NCBI GenBank assembly: GCA_965644295.1
Contig: CBFFRP010000046.1
Location: 1 to 64,000, forward strand
DNA length: 64,000 bases
Direction of reading: 5' to 3'
Origin: Paraphysomonas bandaiensis
Taxonomy: Eukaryota; Chrysophyceae
Notes under the pieces: model-generated
Told to the model about the DNA's origin: nothing
The model's input: the letters and a program-made list of their open reading frames with translations, nothing else
The model's database searches: none
Made by a program: the position numbers and the translations under genes
Part shown: one piece after another, positions 56,201-64,000 of the stretch
Layout of the letters: each line of letters opens with the position of its first letter
Numbering within the stretch: the first letter of the stretch is position 1

Positions 56201-59200
56201 GCAGGTAGAGCTGGAACCCTGAATCGTATTCTACTTCTTCTCCACCAAACCGCAAGTACATGTTTCTTCCCTTCTTATATATTGCACGAGATAAAACAGG
56301 ATCCATCGTTGCATCGATATCAACTTGAATATTTTCAATGATAATAGTGTGTCCATTTGTAATAGCTTGCTCAACTTTCCTTTGCCAACCTTTCTGGTTA
56401 AGCTGGAAGACTTGGAGCCCATGATCCTCTTCTTTTTGTCGCAGCCACTTGATACCTTGTTGTTGGGGATCAATAAGGAGAGGCCAACGCTTACAGTTGG
56501 TGATAATGGATCCATTTTCAATTGAAATTCTATCTGCTGGCAGGCCTTCAGAAATCATTTTAGCGTTATTACCATCCGTCGTAAGCATTGCCAAGGGGTC
56601 AATATTCGGCGTGAGTGGAATCTGTTTCTCAATTAAGTCAGGAGTCCATACCTGTTTCCACAAAATATCACGATTTTCTTGATCGAAAGCCCCGACATAC
56701 GATACGAAACCAGACGCAAGCATACAATCGCCAATTAATGTCGTAGAAGCATCACGCAGGACTTCAATTTCTCGGCCCCAGCGTTCATTCTCTGACGAAA
56801 GGCCACCTACTAGTCTCTCCGCGAGGCCAAGACGAGCTTTGCCAGCAGCGGCCTGAGCTTCCACCTCTGCCTTCTCTTCGGTAGCCGTTGTAAATTTCTC
56901 ACCCAAAACCCGCAACTTCTCATCACATGCTGCTACAACAGCATTCGCTGCTGCGAGAGAAGCCTCGGCAGCGGCTTTACTCGCCCTAGCCTCTTCAAGA
57001 GAGTCCATAAGAGGTTTAACCTTTACATAAATTCTATTGAAGCTATAGATATTCACGACCCATGTACAAAGATTAGCAGCTGCCATTGACTTGCTTTCCA
57101 TAATCTTCGGATCAAATAATTCGTTGGCAAGGTACGGCTCTAGCCTCTTCACATCATCTTCAGTCATTTCCTCACCTCTGTATTGAACGAGTTTTTGCTT
57201 GAATTGGTCAACATTAGCCATCATCTTCTTAGCCCTATCCCACTTAAAATTCTTGTATTCCTTCTCAATTAGAATCAAAACGGTGCTCGTAATAAGATCA
57301 ACACCAGCTGGGGGTGATGATAATGACTTCAGCTCTGTCAACATATTCTTGCTCAAACAATCTACAGCATCCTTCGCTCTTTCCATGGCAGGTTTTGCTT
57401 GTGCAAGTTCAGCTTCGGCCTGTTCCTCTATTACAGCAGCTTTTGCAGATGCTTCAGCTGCTTTTTCAGCTTCAATTCCCGCCTGAGTATTCTGAACGTC
57501 TGCATCAGCTTTCTGTACACCAATTTCTTCAATGAGAACATCAGTTGCAACTTGTTTTTCAGCGACAATCTCCATCCTGTGATTCAAATCGACCTGCAGC
57601 TCGGCAACATCTGCTGCAGTCTTTCGAAGTGTTGACAAACCAACATCCAAACGATCAATTAGACGCTGCATGTCTGCCCGTTTGAGATCAAGTAAGTACT
57701 TATAGAATCCTATTAATTCTAGATAGGATTTTGGCGTTACATAATTGTATCTTCCTTGTGTTTCCAAGTACTTCGCAGAAGCATGGGTTACAGATAAGTG
57801 TTCTTCCGCCATGTGCACGGCCAGAGCAGAGCGGATAGCAGGTGCAGGCAGCTCAACTTCGTCCAAAAACTTCTCTGCGACGCTGATAAGAGCATCACGA
57901 GGCCATGGATGGAAGAAGTCAATGGCCGTGTTCATAATCAATGCTGGGAAACGACGGGCACGCACACGGAATGTATCACCGACAGGAGAAAAGCAGAGCA
58001 CAACGTGTAAATTAGTTCGAACGCGGGATATCAAGAATTCAAGCATGGCATCTGGCAAATCTGGAATTCCACAAGCTTTGGCCTCGTTTCTTAAGTTTCC
58101 GAGCATTGCATCAATTTCATCCTTGGCAAATAAACCAGATATCCAACCTGATGCTAATATCGCATTGATATATATTAGGAATCTATCATCCACAACTTGT
58201 GTATCGGTCATCAAAAACACCATTGGGACACCTTTAACTCCGGCTAATTTGAACATATCTTTAAACGCCTCCAGAAGGTCATCAACCTTGAATGATCCAG
58301 TGATCTGCAATTGCTTGACCTCAAAGTTACATATATACGCAGACAGGCGCGATAAACTCTGCTTTCCGCTACCACCAACTCCAATAAGCATTGCATTGCC
58401 AGCAGGGTTGTAAATAATTCTTGATATTCTGCATACATGTTGAACAGCTTGGTTAAATAAAACTAAATCCATCATTGCATAGGTTTCGTTATAGTCGGCA
58501 AGCTTTGAATCTAGAGTCTTCTTAACATCTTCGATTGAGGTAGCCTTCTTGTAGGCACCAGTAGTTGAATTCGCAAACGTCGTATATATAGCTTCTGTTG
58601 CGAGGAAGTCATCTGCATTCGTCACGCCCAAACTCTTTTTCAATGTATCTCTCAGTAGACCTTCATACACTTCAAGCTCATTGATAAAGAAAAATCTATC
58701 GGAAATAACACGGGCCATTTCATGTATCCACAGCGAAATAACATCTGACATTGTGTGATAATCTTCACTTCTCATCAAGCAAATCCCTTGGAATATGTTA
58801 GTAAGTTCCCTCAACGACCAGTTATATGTAAACTTCACAGCAGATGGCAAAAATTTCTTGCTAACTTCGTTGTACAAGCTCAATGCTGCTTCAACAATCT
58901 TGTCAACACCATCAACGATTGGCTGATCAAAACCTTGCACATGACCAGCCATCAAAGATCTGAAAATGATGGTCATATCTTGATTAGAAGGCATAAGACA
59001 AGCAAACGTGGCAAAGTGTCGTTGTGCACGCTCGCATATTTCGAATGAACCAGTTGTAGGGTTCATGGCAGCCATATACTGAATATCAACAAGTTCTTTC
59101 CGTAACCCCAAATCAGATCTGTCAAATATATTTCCATAACTCATGTGCTGCGTCAACAAGGCAATAGCATTCTGTGTTCCATAAGTCTCCAGGTAGGGAA

Positions 59201-62200
59201 GATTGATGTCGTCAATGAAAACAATTAGTCTCTTAGTGGCTGGAGGACCATAGCGACGACCAGATCTCTTGTCAATGGGAAGCTCGAGATCACCCTGTAA
59301 GCGTTTCGAATCGGTATAGTACGACATATTTATCGTGTTAGTCAAAAATCCATCAACATCTTTATCTAATGATCCAAGATACTGTGATATTATTGATGTC
59401 TTCCCCGATCCGCTACCAACGAGCATACAATAACGACCTTTTCGAGCTAAGAGATCCATCAAATGAGTTGTTCGTACTGTGTCCGATGTTGGTACAAATA
59501 ACTGCGAAAATGGCGTCTCACCGGGACCTCCTCCAATAGGAATCGGCGTATATTCAGGAACTTTACCGCTCCATTCAATGAATTGTCCGTCGTTAACTGA
59601 ATAAACGTAGTCAAAGCACGTTGCTTCCTTAGGAAATTTCTGCCCAAACGTAGTATTGAAATTCTCGCTAAAAAACTTCCTGAAATCACCACCTTTGTCA
59701 ACGACCATAGGACCTCCGAACGCCCAGGCAACGCAATATATGAATAAATTTTCAATGACCTCGTGGGACTTCTTATCATATGGAACATTTTCCAACAACG
59801 CCTCAAGAAGATATACTACTGTGCTGACTTTATTCAGCAAATAAAGAGGAGTACATTCCTTGAACCCTTTCCTTACCATTTCGTTGGTGCCGTCAATGTA
59901 TTTTTCAAACAGCCCTGGAAGATACGATTTTTCATTTCCACTTGGGTCAACTCCTTTCTCCTCACGCTTATTCATCCAACTATCTACAAATGGCCGCCAC
60001 CCAACGTCGGTTTCATTGATATATAAAATTCCTGCTCTAGATACTGTTGCAGGCGTCGCATTTTTCAAAGAGTTGATTTCGAATACCATCCTCATGGCGT
60101 CACTCAATGGAATGCGTTCGTTAGATACCAATGTGAGCACTTTGTTGTCATCCATAACTGTATTCATACTTTCGATCCACACTGCGTCAATATCCCCATC
60201 AAGAACAACCCACTTATAAGTTTGATATTCATGAAAGCCTTGATCACTGATGTTCTTTGCCATTCCACGCATGATGATGGAGAGGACACCATCCTTCCAG
60301 TCCTTGGCAAGAGTCATATAACCATAAAGTTCATCACCAGTAACCGATTTCGGATTTACAGTTTCAAACACACATGTTCGTTTTGGTTTATATGCCTCCT
60401 TCTCAGTATCCCAGTTATGCGCATTGACAAGAGTTTTCCATATAGTTGTTTTACCACAACCGGTGGGTCCAAGCAACATAACAGAGTGTCGGACATCTAA
60501 TAGCTCTTGAAACTGCAAAACTTTCAGAGTGAAAGTCTCATCGGTTTGGTACTTCTCATGCTTTGTGACAGTTTGGATTATTTTTCTCAGATTGTCATCA
60601 ACTTTGGAAGGTACATCAAGCCCCATAAATAAATCTGCAATTAGACGCAAGAAAATAGGAGTATCGTTGGCAGGAATTTTCGGTGTGTTAAAATCACGAA
60701 GAGCTCGCATAAGTAGAGCTGCCTCATCAGTACCAGGTTCACCACGTTTAAGGGCACCAGCTACACGCAAGACAGACTTTACAGCACGTAGACCCCAGTC
60801 GTAATGAGCCTGTTTAGACAGTAATTCCGATGAAAGTTCATAAAGGGTAACAAACTTAATAGCAAGGATACGTGCTCCCTGAAAACCTTCGGACATAAGC
60901 ATATTTTCACAAATAGGTTTCAAGTCAGGGCGAATCATTGCACATGATCGGAAAAGAGCCTTAAGGTTCTCAGGAAGCTCCGTTCTCCCAGCATATCCAG
61001 GATTCATAGTAATAAACATACCAACGGTGGGAACAAGAGATATGACATCTCCTTCAAAAAAGAATTCGCCAATTTTAACCGGTGGTAATCCGGATGGAAG
61101 GTGCTGATATTCTGGGTCTCTGTTGGCAACAACAGAAAATTTCTTGACGTAATCCTGCACGACCTTCACTTGAGTTGCCACAACTGATAAAACCTCAATG
61201 GAAATACGGTTAAACTCGTCAAAACAACCCCATGATCCAGTCTGAGCTAGCCCTCTGAAAATGTCTGCCATCGTCTTGTAGTTCATTTGATCAGAGCAAT
61301 TGAATACATAACATGGTAGGGCCAATGCGCGTGCAAGATCCTTAGTCGTTTCGGTCTTTCCGGTTCCAGCTGGACCAGCTGGAGCACCTCCTAGAAAGAG
61401 ACGCAACCCCATAGAGAGCGTCACATAGCACCTGTCCGTAAGCGGTGTAATTACAAGACGGCCTGTGTTGCCGATCCATTCATAGAAGTACTTCGTTCTG
61501 AAATCACAAATTCGTATTTCTGTGTCCATCGTTGATGGGACCCAATAGAAACGCAACTGTTGCTGCCATAAAAATGCTTCCAAACCTTCAACTTTATCAT
61601 CAATGAGTTTCTGAACAACATCTCTAGCATGCACATCTAGAGTAATAATAGTAATTACTTTCACACGATCTCCTTTGGAAAGTTGTCCCAACACAAGCTT
61701 AATGAGCTCTTGCAGGCGCTGATCACAAACTCCAAGGTGGCGCTTCACTGCATCCTCCTGCCCGCCAGCTAGGTCCTCGAGAGCATTCTCTGATTCCTCA
61801 GTCCAGTAGATCTGAGTCGCCGTGACCACTGTTTGTGCAGGATAAAAAAAGAGCCACTCATGTCGGGCTTTGTCAACCTCCCAATTGGCAGCAGTGTTGT
61901 ATCCATCCAACAGTTTCATTTTCAACGTGTACCTCATTGCCTCAGTTAAGTTATTCAGATATCTTTCTACTTCGCCTTCAAGAACAAACTCTTCATACAT
62001 CATTAACCTCTCTTTGTCCTTCGCGATCATTTCGTTAACAACCTTCGTACTAGTGTTACCAGCTTCGTCGGTGACAAATACAAGGTTGTTAAGTGCATCG
62101 TAGCAATCACCTAGGTATTTCATTATTTTAGGTGGGTTCGTACCGTTGGCAAGCATATCCAGCAATGCCACATTGGACACAAAATAAAAACGAGGGAAAA

Positions 62201-64000
62201 TCTTCTTTTTCTGGTCTAGATATTCATTGAGGGATTTCTGACACTGGTCCAAACGACTCATAGTACTCATTAGGAGCTCCTGCCTTCCATCCGCAGAACA
62301 CACATTTATTACATTTGGTTCTGTAACAGCTTCCTTCATGAGTTCTTTAAACTCGGAATCCAACCCTTCGAAACGCTTTGTGTCATCAGGTAGTTGGGAA
62401 CGAATATCCGCTGATGCAAGGAAAATGCTCTCCAGTGCAGCCCATGATCTGGAGACGTTAACCCAAACCTTAAGAACATCTTCCACTGTTCCAAGTGTAC
62501 TTTGCCATTGCAACACACGATCGCGGAAGAAGTCTACAAACTTGCCCATGCCTATCATGGTTTGCAGTTCCAGCTGATGAGTTTCTAGGCCTTCAATGAC
62601 TTCTTCAGATGGACGAATGAGCATCATTTCACTATCGTTATGAGGAACGTAGTCCAAAACCATTGTACGCCAAAGGGTTTCAATATCTTTAAGCTTTCTT
62701 TCAATTTTGAGCTCTTTGCTCGCTGTCTCGACGACTTCCTCAATGTCTTCGGCATATTTATGGATGCCGATTTTGACAATATCTTCGAATGTGAACTTTG
62801 GGTCGTGAGGGTCAATATTTTTGACATTGCAAACTTTTGCCACCTGCTTCCAGTGACGGTCACGCATAGCAGCACTGTGCAGATCGTTCACCAAAGGAAG
62901 CACTATACCCATGTTCTTAATAGTTTCCTCAATGGAGCGGTATACTGCCCATCCCTTCACGACAGGAGTTTCGTTAGCCATTTTACGGAGGGATTTGAGG
63001 AGAGACTTCGTAACATCCTCGAGATTATCGGTATTAATATCTGCCCACAACAAGGAATTCCAACTCTCAAATGTCGTGAGTACCAATGACTTCATGTCCC
63101 ACACATACTTCAGCAATCTCAGCTCAGTACGAGTGTCACCCGTCTCTGGGTACTTCGATACTTGCAACTCAAAGAGCTCTTCCAACTCGTTGAACTTCTT
63201 AGCCTCCTCCTCTTTCTTTACCAGTTCGTTAGCATGGAAATCCATCATTTTGTAAGCCTCAGAGGGAGAACCAGTGAAAGTGAAAGGAGCATCCTTCCTA
63301 AAGTTGTTGCGGAACTCGCGAATAGACAAGTAAAACTCTTCAAGAGACACCTTCAGTGACTCCACCTCTCTATTCTGCATAGGCAAGATCTCTTCTTTCT
63401 TCTTAAACGTCTTCTTTACAACAGCATCCCATGCCATAGGGGCATCATCCAGGTAGTCTTGTACAGGAATATCACCAATGTTGGGAATAGATGAAATCTC
63501 AACACCGTGAGCTTTCATTGTATTCAATGTATCCTGCAGAGGCTCGAACATTTCTTCTGTTATATCCATCGCCTTGCGCACATCTCGAATATCTTCCATG
63601 ACTGTCATCAAAGCACTCTTTCCAGCCGCACCCTCTTCGACTTCAATATCCAAGCCCTTATTAACCTGGGCCATAAATCCATCCAGAGTAGTAAGTTTTT
63701 CAACCAATGTCGTCTTCAAACAACTAATGAACATCTCAATCCATCTTGACGTCCACGTCATGAGTTGCGACTTAATAGGTTGAGTGTTGATGCGGAGCCA
63801 CCCAACATCCATCGGCGATTGTAACTTGTGAATACTATCGCGAATACCTTCATACTTTACAAGGGCGGCATCGAATTTCTTTAGATCCAACAAACTTTGC
63901 CCATTCTCAGTAACAATCTGGGCATCCTCTTTAAACTCAGCAAAGAAGACGGGTAACTCAGTACTCCAGAGGTAACTATGCCGATCGTACTCCGCCTTTA
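53293..64000 (-). CDS. Axonemal outer-arm dynein heavy chain, beta type (DNAH9/11/17-like), 5' end outside window
   Basis: Microtubule minus-end motor of ciliary outer dynein arms. Two exons visible on minus: >64000-55767 and 55719-53293, with a 47-nt intron; about 3550 aa are present, and the tail N-terminal to the linker is cut by the window end. P-loops in order: AAA1 GPAGTGKTETT (about 61350-61380), AAA2 GPTGCGKTT (about 60450-60470), AAA3 GSGSGKTSI (about 59400-59425), AAA4 GVGGSGKQSL (about 58360-58385). AAA1 also has CFDEFNRI (Walker B). The coiled-coil stalk is at about 57700-56850. The C-terminal region includes LRYIFGEIMYGGHI and WVSGFVNPQSFLTAICQ...GLFIQGARWD, which favours the beta class (DNAH9/11/17) over the gamma class (DNAH5/8). 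All four P-loops look intact. The 8.2-kb uninterrupted exon contrasts with the intron-rich genes nearby. Confidence 0.96.

Noticed and set aside
54140-63783. Many plus-strand ORFs of 60-220 codons opposite the dynein gene
   Set aside because: Antisense shadows of a continuous, highly conserved dynein reading frame.

Overview
The window is nuclear DNA from a flagellated eukaryote, most likely a protist. The evidence is 14 protein genes (12 complete, two running off the window ends), most split by many very short GT-AG introns (mostly 42-70 nt). There is also a Pol III-type 5S rRNA cluster, a hAT and a Ty1/copia element, and a nearly complete axonemal outer-arm dynein heavy chain. A stramenopile-like protist is plausible, but nothing here fixes the lineage. 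I rebuilt the gene models by hand from splice sites, reading-phase continuity and family motifs; every multi-exon model below closes in frame.

Layout: PDZ-TBC RabGAP (129-2248 +), ankyrin-DHHC acyltransferase (2628-4587 -), ISWI remodeler with an HMG box at each end (5885-11152 +), lipoyl synthase (12856-13967 +), four-TM membrane protein (14435-15252 -), Ca2+-regulated mitochondrial carrier (15904-17721 +), a tRNA-like gene and 5S rRNA copies (18163-19139), TPR/UNC-45-like myosin chaperone (19509-23297 +), hAT element (23810-24996), MANF/saposin-like secreted protein (26039-26534 -), mitochondrial IF-2 (27182-30384 +), secreted choloylglycine-hydrolase-family amidase (31775-33521 -), a palindromic/TIR element between two (TATG)n arrays (33599-36760), tandem MAPR (cytochrome-b5-like) membrane protein (36808-37881 +), SEL1L/HRD3-like ERAD protein with a LamG-like module (39510-44327 -), PELP1/RIX1-like protein (44983-47383 +), Ty1/copia relic (48256-53010), and the outer-arm dynein heavy chain (53293->64000 -).

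Genes are packed and often paired head to head. All five divergent pairs share intergenic regions holding TATG/CATA-type tandem repeats; two of these regions carry very large arrays (639 bp perfect, 248 bp perfect, about 750 bp interrupted). Classical transposons and dispersed repeats lie mainly in the convergent 3'-3' gaps. There is no operon-like pathway. The functions are ordinary eukaryotic housekeeping: vesicle traffic, palmitoylation, chromatin, mitochondrial lipoylation, translation and transport, ER quality control, myosin folding, ribosome biogenesis and ciliary motility. The novelty lies in domain architectures (HMG-ISWI-HMG, SEL1L with LamG, tandem MAPR, DHFC acyltransferase, MANF-like protein without a SAP domain) and in the repeat organisation.
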